A stretch of DNA of 64,000 bases from Drosophila persimilis (lineage: Eukaryota; Arthropoda; Insecta; Diptera; Drosophilidae), in the NCBI RefSeq assembly GCF_003286085.1, contig NW_020825288.1, forward strand, positions 20,212,001 through 20,276,000, in the 5' to 3' direction. The notes below the pieces were generated by a model. It did no database searches. It had not been told where the DNA came from and worked only from the letters and a program-made list of their open reading frames with translations. Made by a program: the position numbers and the translations under genes. Positions 34,136 to 46,405 of the stretch are shown piece by piece (positions within the stretch are counted from its first letter, which is position 1; every line of letters starts with the position of its first letter).

Positions 34136-35343
34136 TTAATATATGAATTGACTCAGCGTAATCAAGTTCCACACTTCGGAATTTGGGAACTTTTCCATCT
34201 AAAACAAAAATTGTTTCAATCCGGTTAAATTTTACCCAAATCAAATACTCACCAATTCCAGCTTAAGCTGCTCGACTTCACACAAGTCCCCTTCCAATTT
34301 CAGACGTCTCTCTGTGTTAAAACCATTTTCTTTTAAAACGGTAATTAATGATCCCAGAAATTCGACGAACAAGTATCGTATAATTGCATTTGTGGTGCTA
34401 ATTAACTGCAAGCGCTTACATTTTCTGAGAACTATTATTGTTTGCTCCGCATGGAATTTATCTCGACCAGCGACAGGCGATAAATCTAGACGCTCTAATG
34501 TGTTTCCGTACTTTGAAATAATGTCACCAATGTTTTCAACGTAGCTCGCAGTAAAAATCAACATCAATTGTTTCAGTTTCGGACATATTGGCAAATCTAA
34601 TTTAATTTCGAAATACTGAAGTGTCAGCTTTTCTAATTCAGGATATAAATAATCCTGTTTTAAATCGGGTGGATATTCAAAACAGTTAATAGTGAATTCG
34701 CGAAGTTTCGGAAGATGGGAGCATATTTCGAAAATATTTTGTACATAGTACGATTCCACATACAATTTTTCCAAATGAATCAGTTCCCGTATGTGATGCT
34801 CTGAAATAAATTTAAAGCACTCGTCGAGGAAATTCACATCGAACTAAGTAGATTCAAATTCTTACCCTGGGCCATCGAAATGCTCTCTAGCTTCAATTCT
34901 TTACAGTATGGATTTACGTACTGGATGAGATCCGTTCCGCGATAATGGGAACTATCTAAGTAAAGCATTTCTATGCATTTCATGTTTAAAACACGTTTGA
35001 ACGCATTGAAATTTTCATTTGTTATCATCAAATAGGCATATCTGAGGTTAAAGCAGTACTTTTCTATTAGTTCTCCTAGTTGATCCATAACCTCAGTACA
35101 TTGTATTGAAAAAAAACTAACAGTTGATCCGCATGAAGACAGAATAACACGTAATTCGGTGTCTGTATAGAACCCAGCAGAGTTTATGTCATCGCTGACC
35201 AAAAGTAACTTATATTTTTCTTGAACGTGGTAAGCATAGGTGCATTCAAGCCTTTTGTTTACTTGGGCCAAAATCAGTTTTTCTTTTTCTTTCAGGTATC
35301 CAAACACTTTGTCAATGATCTCAGTTGGTAAATTTGGAATCAT
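34136..35343 (-). CDS. F-box protein with leucine-rich-type C-terminal region
   Basis: Likely substrate receptor of an SCF ubiquitin ligase (family knowledge plus inference). Three exons: 34866-35343, 34253-34800, 34136-34198. Introns are 65 bp (34801-34865, GTAAGA...TTTCAG) and 54 bp (34199-34252, GTGAGT...TTTTAG) and both keep the frame, giving 362 aa. Residues 3-42 (begins NLPTEIIDKVFGYL) are an F-box. The rest has irregular Leu/Ile-rich repeats of the FBXL style ('LHLEKLYVES'-like, 'LEKLTLQYFEIKLDLPICPK'). Without the second splice the protein would end three codons later at 345 aa. AATAAA is at 34061-34066. Fast-evolving F-box genes of this kind are common in Drosophila; I cannot name an orthologue. 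Confidence 0.75.
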
Positions 35344-36191
35344 TTTAAAGCAGAAATACCGGCGTGGGTAGATTAAATCGAGGATAGAGATAATTTACAA
35401 TTTCCTTAGAAGCAAACGGTTTGTCGATTTTCGGAGACTTTGTATTTTGACAGCAAAATCAAAATGTTGGTTGACTGCACGCGGCTCATAATATTTTTGC
35501 TAGCTAACGAAAAACGTCGATGTTTGAAGATATCGATGTTTCGAGAAAAAATACCTCAAAGAAAAATATAATTATTTCTGGTCTTAAGGTTTTTCTCTAT
35601 GGATTAATAATTTTCCTCTCTGCCTGTATATGCATTTGTGTCTCCCTTTCTTCACAATGATTTGAAGAGAATTTAAAAACTAGATATCGATGTATGCCAC
35701 AAGCAATCGATGTTTATAAAAATTACAAAATAAGTTTCTCCACAGTCTCGCGCAGATATAGAGGGAGATATATGTATGTATGTAGATTTAATAGCTATTA
35801 GCATTAAAATACCAATAAAAAAAGAGACCCATTCCATGAGCCGAATAATTCCCAATAAAATTTAAAAAATGTGCTACGGGCCTACTTTTTTCACTGCTGT
35901 GTTGTTGTGTTGGGGTCCATCTATTAGTGTGACCAGGAGTACATGACTCAGCAGGATTTGCTTACAAATTAGTTCAAAGTGTTTATGAAAACATATGCGT
36001 TTTTTTGTTATGCGTTTTAAGCAAAAAATAACAAGGAGCAAAGCGACGAATGTTTTATTCCGTGGGATTCCATCGATAGCTGCATTCGGAGCATACCTGA
36101 TAGAATTACCTAGGCATTAAACGTCAAAAGTCATGGGTCACATATAATTGCAAGTTAATTCGTTGCGACCTGAAGTGAAAATCCCGTGAAA
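35344..36191. promoter_or_regulatory. Shared divergent upstream region with DRE-like motifs
   Basis: The interval between two head-to-head genes contains TATCGAT at 35531-35537 and 35685-35691, ATCGATA at 36072-36078, and further 'atcgatg' words. The DREF-binding consensus is TATCGATA, so these are near-matches, typical of housekeeping and proliferation promoters. No TATA box is placed sensibly for either gene. Confidence 0.45.
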
Positions 36192-37322
36192 ATGTCTCTA
36201 TCAAAGTTTCCAAAGCTTCATATGCCCGTAGAGAAATTGGATGTGCGTTATGACACCATGGTCATTAAAAATCTACTGAAGTCGGGGGGCATCACGAATT
36301 ATGAGCCCTACGTTTTGGATAAGCTGCTGATGACCGGTTACGGTAAGAAATGCCGCTGTGTGAGTGACAGAAACTACGAATGTAATCATTTTGCTCTAGA
36401 TTTGATCAAGGACGAATTGTTGAAGCGCAAGCACCGTGAGGATATAGCGGAGGCCGTCGGAAATATTGACGAGCCTTTGTCTTTGGCTGCTGACTTCAAA
36501 GATACAGCCTTTAATCCTGCCGATCATTTCAGAAATCCGCTGGAGATCGAGTTGCTTGGCGCGTCGTCAACTGTTCACTCCGAGGATATGGATAATTCAT
36601 TTCTAAGCTCTTCGGCCTTGATTTCTGTCCAACCTTTGAACGTTCTGAATGAGAGTGAAGATCTGGGCACGCCTTCAGATTCTGACTCCGAGGACACGGA
36701 TAGTTCAGGTCCAAGCTCTTCGGACTCGAATTCTGACGAACTTTCGAGCTCTCCCAAATCTGATACGGACACAGATCAAAGCTCTTCGACCTTGAATTCT
36801 GACGAACTTTCAGGCTCTCCCGAATCAGATACGGACACAGATGCAAGCTCTTCGGCCTTGAATTCTGACGAACTTTCGGGCTCTTCCGAGTCAGATACGG
36901 ACACAGATCAAAGCTCTTCGACCTTGCATTCTGACGAACTTTCGGGCTCTTCCGAGTCAGATACGGACACAGATGCAAGCTCTTCGGCCTCGAATTCTGA
37001 CGAGCTTTCGGGCTCTTCCGAATCAGATACGGACACAGATCAAAGCTCTTCGACCTTGCATTCTGACGAACTTTCGGGCTCTCCCGAATCAGATACGGAC
37101 ACAGATCCAAGCTCTTCGGCCTTGAATTCTGACGAACTTTCGGGCTCTTCCGAGTCAGATACGGACACAGATCAAAGCTCTTCGACCTTGCATTCTGACG
37201 AACTTTCGGGCTCTTCCGAGTCAGATACGGACACAGATCCAAGCCACACAGAAAGCCAGCCAGAAATACTGGGAGAGCATGATGATTTGACTGAAACCAA
37301 GTCGGAGTCTGACTCTTCTTAG
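36192..37322 (+). CDS. TAF9-like histone-fold protein with acidic Ser/Asp repeat tail
   Basis: 376 aa from ATG 36192 (an in-frame GTG lies 6 nt upstream), intronless. Residues 20-72 align without gaps with the TAF9 histone fold as I remember it: a 'D..VIK.LLK' helix, 'YEPYVLDKLL' for TAF9 'YEPRVVNQLL', and 'NH' followed by a charged helix (LIKDELLKRK). The loop holds Cys residues (KKCRC) unusual for TAF9. The TAF9 region after the fold is not recognisable. Residues 150-350 are low-complexity acidic: eight 22-residue repeats of the form SSSTLHSDELSGSSESDTDT plus two. AATAAA is at 37372-37377. Probably a diverged, possibly retroposed paralogue of the TFIID/SAGA subunit; a role in transcription is inference. 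Confidence 0.68.
   Translation: MSLSKFPKLHMPVEKLDVRYDTMVIKNLLKSGGITNYEPYVLDKLLMTGYGKKCRCVSDRNYECNHFALDLIKDELLKRKHREDIAEAVGNIDEPLSLAADFKDTAFNPADHFRNPLEIELLGASSTVHSEDMDNSFLSSSALISVQPLNVLNESEDLGTPSDSDSEDTDSSGPSSSDSNSDELSSSPKSDTDTDQSSSTLNSDELSGSPESDTDTDASSSALNSDELSGSSESDTDTDQSSSTLHSDELSGSSESDTDTDASSSASNSDELSGSSESDTDTDQSSSTLHSDELSGSPESDTDTDPSSSALNSDELSGSSESDTDTDQSSSTLHSDELSGSSESDTDTDPSHTESQPEILGEHDDLTETKSESDSS
36714..37241 (+). repeat. Eight in-frame 66-bp tandem repeats
   Basis: Units of 66 bp (22 codons) starting AGCTCTTCG and ending with GATACGGACACAGAT plus one codon. The last codon alternates Gln with Ala or Pro and the third/fourth positions alternate Thr-Leu with Ala-Leu, so the array has a two-unit (132 bp) higher-order period. 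This implies expansion in pairs and easy length change between individuals. Confidence 0.9.
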
Positions 37323-37559
37323 CTAAAACCTTAGATGCCATCGATGCAATTTGACCTTAACATTGTTTGCCAATAAATGCAGGTGGAAGATAATCAATAA
37401 ATTGATGCCACAAAAAAATAAATAAAACTCTTATAAGAAATAAAGCAGCTTCACAACCTGTTGGGCCGTCCTAGTTTCCATCTGTGCAATATTATATCAA
37501 TATAAATATATACAGATGTACATATAAAAAATGTTCAAGAGATAAAGACAAACAATCTC

Positions 37560-38090
37560 AAAGTTATCAAATCAATTCAATTTGTTATGTGGCAGCAACG
37601 AACGGTTTTTCATATTCAATCTGACACCCATCAATGATGTCAATTCCCCACCTGAGAAGCGCGAACAAGGTGGAAGCATGGAAATCCAATTTCTGTCACG
37701 AAATAAACTCAAATATTCAGCATGGAAATCGTTTTTAAGACCTCATTCGATGTCAGAAGAAGAGAAAGGTGCTTCTGCTGCTTACCTTCCGATTGCCTTT
37801 AGGTTATTTTTTTCGTAGTTTTCTTTTCCATTTCGAAGTTGATTTTTTTTCTTGTTTAAGGGTTGTACAACCTTTGTAACCTTCGTTTCGCACTTTGAGA
37901 CGTTTCCTATCAATCCTGTGATGGCAAGCTGTTAAAATGATAAACGGCTCCTTGATGGCAGTCAGTCTTTTATACTCGTACCTTCGTAGCCCATTGTTCC
38001 TGTGGAAATGGAATTAAAAATGGCGAATGGAATGGATGTTGTGGTTTACCGTTCAGTTCAATTCAGTTCAGAGCTGCCTCCAAAGCAATC
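37560..38090 (+). repeat. Paralogous module gamma-1, copy 2
   Basis: Partner of 21965-22400; see there. Continues through 'aatgataaacggctcc' and 'ggtttaccgttcag'. Confidence 0.8.
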
Positions 38091-39369
38091 TACACAGGAA
38101 CTTAAATGTCTAGACAATTAAATATGCGACCAAGGAAGAATAAGCAATGAATGACCTGACTGACAAAACAGTGACTTATTGTGACTGTTAATTGAAAGCT
38201 AAGCAAAATTAATTACTGCCCCCCACAGGCACGTCGTCAAAAGTTATCAGAGCCTGAAAAGTAGTTTATAATTTAAATGAAAGTTCGAACGCAGATATCC
38301 CGCTCCCCAGAATTCCCTTCTGTAAGTCGCTTTTTTCCCCTGTTACAGAATTAATGTTGTTATATAAATAATCAGGAGATTTTGCTTCAACTTTATTTTA
38401 TTAATTTTGTTTTATTTATAAGGAACACTTTATTTGAGATATATTTAATTTACACTATAATTGGTGATTTACATGAATTTATAAAAGTACATGCATTCGA
38501 ACTTTTTTGCTAAACATATAGTTGTGTGTAGCAGTAAGAATGATGAAGGCAAAACCCAATACGATTTAACTTTATAAGAGGACTTTCATTAAACAAAATT
38601 TACAATTATTTTCGCAGCAAGGGCAAGCTCAGGTGAAAAGGGGTTAAAGTAAAACACACGCGAGTAATTGTAGGTTGGACATAAAATGTCCCTAAAAATA
38701 AAACGCTCTACGAGGGCGCCCTCTTTTTTGATATTTTTCAATGACTAGGTAAGAATGGTTAATTTAAAAATAACCAAAATAACTATAGTGTGTGCTTCCT
38801 GCCCTTTTCAATCGTTAATTTCCCGCCGCAGCTTATTTGTATTTGTAATTGTTTTTCAGATTCTTTGTTGTTCTACCACAGACACGTGTCACGTTACGAA
38901 TTTCACTACGTAGCTGAGGTACATGGAATTACGTTCTCCCCCGTACTGTTTCGTTTCGTGAAACGGAGAGAGCAGTGGTCGTCAGCTGAGGCAGCAACTG
39001 AGGCAGAGGCGGCGCTGCTGACGGTGACGCAGGCGGTCGGAGTCGGCGCAGAAAAAACTATGAAAAGGAAAACAAATTTAACACTCCAATGGTGCCTGGG
39101 GTAGAAAACGCTTCTCAAAGTGAGGTCCGGAATGGAAAGAAAATAAATTAAAGAATACATTTAAGAGTTTATAATAATTTTCCAGTTCGTATTAGATTTA
39201 AGCATATTGAAGCGTCCTCTTATCTTTGAAGCTTTCATATTCCCGATTTTTCTAACAGATAAGTATATAAAAATTCATATAAGTAGTTCAGATAAATATC
39301 TTCAAATTCATATGCCCCACTGTGGATACACATTTAAACGACCCTCCCTTGACAAGCACCTGCCCTGAC

Positions 39370-39545
39370 GGCATCTCCATAGCCGTCACCACATGTCGCC
39401 CACAACTCCGCTGCTCCTCAAACTGCGACTGATATGTGTCAGGTGCTGATGTGACCACAGACCGAACGAACACTGAAAGCGTCAAGTGGATGCTGACAGG
39501 AACACAAACAAATGTCGCTGTCATTAGCATCTCGACAGGGTTTTA
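39370..39545 (+). repeat. Paralogous module gamma-2, copy 2
   Basis: Partner of 23850-24010. Confidence 0.65.
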
Positions 39546-40354
39546 CATCATATCACTGCTTGTATTTGGCCCAAAGAATATTCTTTACCTTAGATAAATG
39601 GAATTTGGTACAGCTTTAAGAATTCGCCTCAGTTTTCTGCGGTCATTGCCCAAATCAAAAATGTCTGCTCCCATGATGATGAAGATGCTCATGATTATGT
39701 CCGTGTTTCTTAGCCCAAAAGTAGAACAAATTTGTCGAGTCGAGACAACCATAAGTGGCGGACTGTCTGTGGCTTCTGTGAGTGTCATTTTTAAGATCCA
39801 GGCCTGAAATTTATGTTCTAGCTTCAGCGTCCTGTTCTTAAAGTTAAAAAAGTTGAACAATTCATATCTGGCTAATCAGTCAAAAAACTAGACGCTTATA
39901 TAGAATAATTTAAATACATATATATATCTCTGTGGAATGCGCCAAGGTATAAATTGTGAGCCATGCATATGTTTAAATTTTTCTGAGAAATATTGGCAGA
40001 AAAAAACCTACTTTTGATTACATTATCGAACTTAATTAAGTTCCTGTTCGTTCTTTGTTTGGCTTTGCATTTGTTTTCGTTGTTTTTATTTATTTTTTTG
40101 GTATCCTATTTTTAGCTTTTGCTGTTTACATTGCAGAGAATGCGTTTAATGTGGCACAATGTGCCAGGAGCTAAAAATTAAATAAGCACAGTATGGTTAA
40201 CGTATATCTTTGATAGGTAATATTAATTAAATGAATTATAAGGTACTAATTGGAGCACCTGTGGCCTATGTGTATCTGAATTGAGGGCTTCATTAAGCTC
40301 CTAATTAAAAGTACAGAACACCCAAATATCAGAAAAGCGCTGCACCTGTTCCAA

Positions 40355-40605
40355 TTTTACCGCCTTTGGGTGTATACACACATGCTTGAATCTATCATTT
40401 TAGCAGCTACAATATTGTGGATTGATGCCAATTTCCGAAGAGCAGGTCTGCAAGTTATTTCGCTCCCACTGGCAGAAATAGGAAATTCGTATTTCCAATT
40501 AATTTCCGTTTGGGGACTTGGGTGTTGCCTCTCAGGTGAAAAATCGACATCATTGATCAGTGCCTGATTGAACATGAAAACCTTTCTGGTCTGCCACATA
40601 ATTAA
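40355..40605 (-). repeat. Inverted copy of module gamma-1
   Basis: Read on the minus strand, this gives 'ttatgtggcag', 'gttcaatcaggcact', 'atcaatgatgtcgat', 'cacctgagaggc' and 'gaaattaattggaaat', matching 37585-37720 in order. It is the only clear inverted member among the modules found. Confidence 0.65.
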
Positions 40606-40799
40606 TTGTGCTCCTATAATGCTCCTCCCACATTGAATGAGCTCAGAGACTGGAAGGTTGGAGATTACTCTACTGAATATTGCCTTGTCAGATTACGTAT
40701 AATTAAAAGGCTCAGCTTTATATTTGAATAAATGGACATAAGGATGGATTGCTTCATGAAATCTCGCTCTCAAAGAAATTTGCAAGCAGAAGGAACAGT

Positions 40800-41205
40800 G
40801 TAGCAAGGACTGGAATGTCCCCCGCCTTGTTGTTGTGTGTCTCTCTCTCTTTAGTCATAAATGGGCTCCTAAGGAGCACGTTCGTGGCTCCTTGAGGTCA
40901 AGGGCCCAAATCTGCTTTGTGATTTTCGGAATTCTCAAATTTGTTTATCTGACGAGGATACTAACAATGTGACAATTCATTTTGCTTATTTTCAAGTTGT
41001 TTCTTGAATATTCTCTTGCCTGAAGTTAGGGAATTAGTTGTTATTTTTGCCTGTAAAGTACGTTAACTTAATGAATAATTCATTTATGTAATTTAAATTG
41101 TATCTTTTTGTAGACGTAAATGTAGGGGACAGAGAATGGAGAATAATTAAATTCCTTCTAAAGCCCTGTGGAATATTAAACTGATTATTTCCAGGTTAAA
41201 TGGCT
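40800..41205 (+). repeat. Paralogous module gamma-4, copy 2
   Basis: Partner of 13985-14350. Confidence 0.75.
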
Positions 41206-41439
41206 TGATGAGAATGCTCAAATGCTTAAAATACACACATAAAAAGTTGTTGCAGTGAAGGGCTATGCATTTTTCCAGCAAGCTCGAGTCCATTTTTTAT
41301 ACATCTATTTCCATTTATCCATCTATCTATTTTCTGGTCTTTTCTGTGGCAGATGTGCCACAATCATAGGGCATAGTAAAATGTCAAACCAGACTGTGTT
41401 TGGGGGCATCCTTGGCAAACTGAGGCATCACAAATGGCT

Positions 41440-41515
41440 TTTTTTGAGGACCTTATTGACTGCTAACAAGACAATTGCTGGAGGATATTTTCTGACGCTT
41501 CATTTGTATTCCAGG
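41440..41515 (+). repeat. Paralogous module gamma-3, copy 2
   Basis: Partner of 24255-24335. Confidence 0.6.
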
Positions 41516-42360
41516 CAGCAGGAGGATTCACAATTTTACAGCCCACTGTGAACCAGTTGTCCGCCCAACTGACTTAAATAATTTCTGAATAGAGAAAAAT
41601 ATCAGAAACCAGTTTCGGCTTTATTTTTACATAGAAAGAACGCCTTACTAAATCAAGACAATTAATTTTAAGTCATAATGCTAAATACTTTTCCTGAATC
41701 AATTCCCATATCTTAAGTTGCCCAACTGGAATAATCCGAGAATTTTACAGAACTTTTTTAATGAAGCCTCAAAGGTAGTAAAGAAAATAAGAAAATGCCG
41801 TAAAAAACCAAACCTCTGGTGGCTCACTGTGTGGTTTTCCCAGTTCTTTTCTCTGGCGTCTGGCATATGGCGTGGCCGAGACCGCCGCAGAAAAAAAATT
41901 CGCTTAAAGGCTGATTCCATCCGACAGATATCCTTACGTTTTTTCTGCTCTTCTTCTGTCGTTGCCTGTAAATCCGTTTCTTAAAATAATAATGAGAAAT
42001 TATTGGCGCACTGCGGACTTGGAGTCTGGAGATAAATGTACTCCTATATGTAAGGTTGATATATATTAAGAGGTTTTTCCACTTATTACTTTTGACAAGA
42101 AATTTTGGCACCAAGAAATATGAACAAACATGAATATCAGAATATTATATGTATCTGTCCACGAAACCTTTGCTTGTTCTATCAGTCGTACGTGATTTAC
42201 CTTATTGTCAGAGAACATCAATCCTTATCCATATTTTTCATATATGTGTGTACATATGTAATCTGCCAGAAAACGATGAAAATGAAGCCTAGGGAAAACA
42301 GTCCGCCTGGCATCCTTCTCAGCAGACACAAGACTAACTTTCCTTAAGCAACCATAAGCT

Positions 42361-43140
42361 CAATACCCCATACGAAACACAGCCGACTAAACTTGCCGTG
42401 TTGGCCCTTTCCTCGGGGACTTAAACACCTTCTTAAGTGCTTAGACATAATTCACCGAAATTTTATTTTCCTACCGCACACCTTATTTTATGGCAGAAAG
42501 CTTTGAAGCAGGCGCATTAATTAGCTTAGGGTTTCACACTGCCATTTGAAAATCCCCAGAAAATCCACATGTGGGGAGTATATAAAACTAATTGTGGTTT
42601 CTTTTTGGTTGGTACAAAATATCCTTCGCCTTCATTAAGGTTTTCCCTCTTTCGGGGTGTTTTTTTTTTTTACTTGTTATCCCATGGGAAGTAGATTGGA
42701 ACACAGAGTATAATTAATTCTTTATAGTATATAGTATCTATACTAAGTATGTATATCTATAGTACACATCTGTGTCATCGTTGCGGCTTTTAAGCATACA
42801 ATTAATTAAACAATTTTGGTCATCATTTGAAGCAAAGTTATGTCAAAAATTCAGAGATACATTTTCAAGAAGCAACTTATATTGAAATATAGGTGTCATC
42901 ACTTAAACCACTTAGGCTTTGGCTTTGACTCATGATGAACCCTCCAAGCAATGCAATGTAAATTTAAATAGATGGAAAACGACTTAGCTGAATGTTTCAA
43001 TGACTTAGTGATTAATCATTCATTTTACGTACAGACTGTCAATGATAAACAAAGCACATAATAAATCAATAGAAGGCAGCAGGATAACTCCCTTTAAATT
43101 ACCAAATAATATATTTCCTGGAATGGTTCTAAAAGATGGG
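42361..43140 (+). repeat. Paralogous module alpha-1, copy 2
   Basis: Partner of 1-1180; starts the fourth succession of modules. Confidence 0.65.
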
Positions 43141-43424
43141 TGATGGACTCTATTATTTAAAGCTGATTTTGTCCAAGCAGATGGAGAAATAATGGCCTTT
43201 CAGAATTATGGATCTGGTCCCAATTTGTACACAATTTCCATGTTGTAAGTTGAAGCGTGTCTTTAAAATCCACTCTCGGATTATCTAAGTTTCCCCAGGT
43301 CAAGCCTTCGTGGATTGTTTGATGCGTTGAACACACATCATTGATTAAATCTTTACATATAATATGTTGGATCTCGATATATGTGTCACTCTGCCAAAAT
43401 TAGGCATGAATGAAACACTTAAAG

Positions 43425-43640
43425 AAATGGCAACCTCTTCCAACTGCAAGAGGCCGCAGGCATTACCAAATTTTCAGACAAACAAGACGGGGAGTAGCTG
43501 TGAGATCGTAAAGACCAAAGTAGAAGACTGCGTGAGCCTTATTCATTTTTCTGATATGATAACAAACCAAATACGAATCTCTTTACTGAAAATATTTTAA
43601 TATTTACTTGGCTTTTCTAATTGATTTAAAGTACACATTT
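43425..43640 (+). repeat. Paralogous module alpha-3, copy 2
   Basis: Partner of 2740-3010. Confidence 0.6.
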
Positions 43641-44784
43641 TTTAGGATGTGCAACAATTGAAGAGAGCTTTTACTTAATTAGGTTAATTACTTATGGAAA
43701 GAGCAGATGGAAACCCAAGCAGTCAGTAAGCATGATGTGGAACGATAAACATAAATTGAAATTCGTAGAAAAGTACGACATGGCGTGCAAAAGTTTATAC
43801 CTAATGAAATGACGCGCCTGCAAGAAAATATAATTTTTAGAGCACTACTCTTTCATGTACGAGTACGTTTCAAAGGATTCGATATTGCATTACATTCCCT
43901 TAAGTTGGCGAATGCTTTCGCGTGACTAAATTGAGTGCAGTGCTCCAGGGGGTTTAAGCAATATCGTTGGACAGTCACCGAAATTCGTGGCACGTTCCTT
44001 CAAAGTACTCAACTGAGTGAGTCCTGCTAACCGTTCCCCAAAGCGAAAATGGACCTGCATACTACGACTGCTGCCACTTTGTCTATCTGTCTGTCTATCG
44101 GTCCATTTTCCCGCTTTTCTGTTTTGTCGGTTTCCCACTATTGCAATTTCCTCATCCACATCCGCTGGGTCCTGGGTCTGCCCGTTGCCGTGATGCGCCT
44201 TTTGCCCGCGTAATTGTGCGTACCAACAAAACCAACAGCCAACACCCAAAACAGGCACTAAGCGTAGTCAATTGGAGCCCTTCCTCTACGCACATCGCGA
44301 AATTGATTGTTTCCTGTGCAAAGAGTTGGACGGGACGGCGAAATCGTCATGCAAATTGTCATTGGCTTTTGTTCAACTGATTGTTTGCTCAAACTGCTGT
44401 ATTTAAACATGAACAATTTGTATACGTGTGATTTAAATGTAAAATTAATTAGCAAAGCTCTCTAGACAAAGTAATGCACGGACCACTCTGTGATTCGTGA
44501 TTTTCGGAACTTTTCAGTCAAGGCACACGTGCCTTAATAGTTAGTGTTCAACTATTAATTCCCTCAGTTGTGGAAAACATTAAAAATCTCTAAAATTACA
44601 CAAGGAATTCAAATATAATTTAACAAAAGAATAAATGAGTTCATAAATAACTCCAATAAAAGCTTCGAAGGCTTTGACTACTTTATTAAAACCTCGATTT
44701 ATATAGAAGAAGACAGTGTAAGCCTCATGAGAATCGCTGGCTTAGCGCACTTCAACAACAATTAAGTTATATGCAAGAGATTTT

Positions 44785-44850
44785 GAATATTTATTAAATT
44801 TGATTTATGGGATAAGCTTCGCTTCCGCCATTAGCAGACCCTTTTGCACA
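44785..44850 (+). repeat. Paralogous module alpha-5, copy 2
   Basis: Partner of 26090-26150. Confidence 0.65.
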
Positions 44851-46139
44851 TATTTTTGAGTGAGCCAAAAAGTGGAAAGCCTTGAAGGCTGGTGACAATA
44901 CGTACCCGAAGGATTTATTTCCCTTTCATTTTGAAATATTTATATTAAGTTAGCTTTCAAAAAAAGCTTGTGTCGATGGCTCTTTGGTGTGAGCTGTTCT
45001 TTAAATAAATCTCTTAAAATAATTCACTTAATGTAATTAGGTGTCGAAAAAGAGTATGCCACTGTTTCTGGTATACTGCAAGAAGTCATATCAGCATTGT
45101 CCTCGCATAACGACCATCAAAGCGTCTGCTGATTCCCAAACTTCAGGAGCAAGCCAGGACAAAGGACAAAGCCAAAAGCTGCTTGCAAAGTATTATATAT
45201 GTATGTAGATGTTGCTAAGATATTAATCGTATTAATGTCGTTTAACAATCTCAAGTTTTTTCAGAAAGTTTCCCTAATCGCGTATTCGTGGACAAACTTG
45301 ACTTCCAGCGAAATTAAAAATGAAAAATTAACTGAAAGTAGGGCCCAAATCTGAACTTGACAAATTGCAGACCATTAACTTCTTAATCTTATGGGGTATG
45401 TAAATTGATTTTTTCCGAGGTACATAGATGACTTCTTTGGGCATTGAAAGGAGAGTATCGGATACAATATGATTAAATTTGGATCTGCCTTGTGGCTACA
45501 TTTACATTCACCGTTTAGTTTCTCAGAATAAAGATAGTTTTTCCTTCTATCTGCATGTTCAACAGAATTCGAGCCAATGGCAATTTGATTTGAATGACTC
45601 AACATAATAGTGCCAGAGAAGGAATTCGAGACCCCTTATCCCAGGTGAATCCAGCTGAGGAGATTTCTGTCGCTACTTGAAGTTTAACTGCATCCTTGTC
45701 CTTCTGAGCTGTGTAGCTCATTGAATATATGTAATGACAGTGTTCTCCTTTCAATCTTCAGCGGTAAAAATAGCACATAAGTCTGAAGAGACGGTAGCGG
45801 TAATTTAGCCACAATCTATATCGCCCCCTCTAAGGCTTGCATTGGTTCTCCTTGCTTTTGTCCTACTTAATTAATGAATCGGCTTTAATATTGCGGTGCT
45901 GCTTTGTACTCGCTTTCACTGTCTTGACTTCTTCTGAGGATTTCAGATAATTATCAAATATTCCAATGGCAGTGGTGGTAAAATGGACTGTGATGGCTCG
46001 AGAACTTTCTTTGTAATTAATCAAATTATATTTTTAAATATTTTAAAGAACCTTTTTAAAGTTGAGCTAAATGGGTTCTCTCTGGACTGATTACCCCATC
46101 AAATAAATTGGTGGGGTTTCTACTCTAGACTTTAAAAAA

Positions 46140-46405
46140 TGAAAATTTGGTATGCCACAAAAACGAACAAGAGACCCAGTTTGACCAGCAAGGCAATCCA
46201 TTTTATGGACCCACCTCAAGGGGGATTCCCACCGCAGGGAATGTACATATGTACGTGTTAAGTTGAGTTAATTAATGCGTCTCTCACCGGAATATGCTTT
46301 CATGTATATGAGAACAGACATAGACTCGTAGCTTTGGGACTTGGTTATTTCCCGGTCTGAAAGTTAAAGAAATTTCATTTATTATTCTTCCAGGTTTTTT
46401 ATTAA
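46140..46405 (+). repeat. Paralogous module delta-2, copy 3 of 3
   Basis: Partner of 18575-18830 and 28325-28545. Confidence 0.65.

Larger units (their letters stand above)
37380..42360. other. Intergenic, gamma modules
   Basis: No gene recognised. Holds gamma-1 (37560-38090), its inverted copy (40355-40605), gamma-2 (39370-39545), gamma-4 (40800-41205) and gamma-3 (41440-41515). A 104-codon plus frame at 38790-39104 has an Ala/Glu-rich end caused by GC-rich sequence and is not convincing. Confidence 0.5.

Noticed and set aside
34801-34865. Alternative 22-bp intron between the two F-box frames (GTAAGA to CTTAG)
   Set aside because: Too short for a Drosophila intron; the 65-bp intron ending TTTCAG restores the same frame.
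36529-37341. 270-codon minus-strand frame opposite the TAF9-like gene
   Set aside because: It exists only because the 66-bp repeat has no stop in that antisense frame; it repeats every 22 codons and has no protein-like features of its own.
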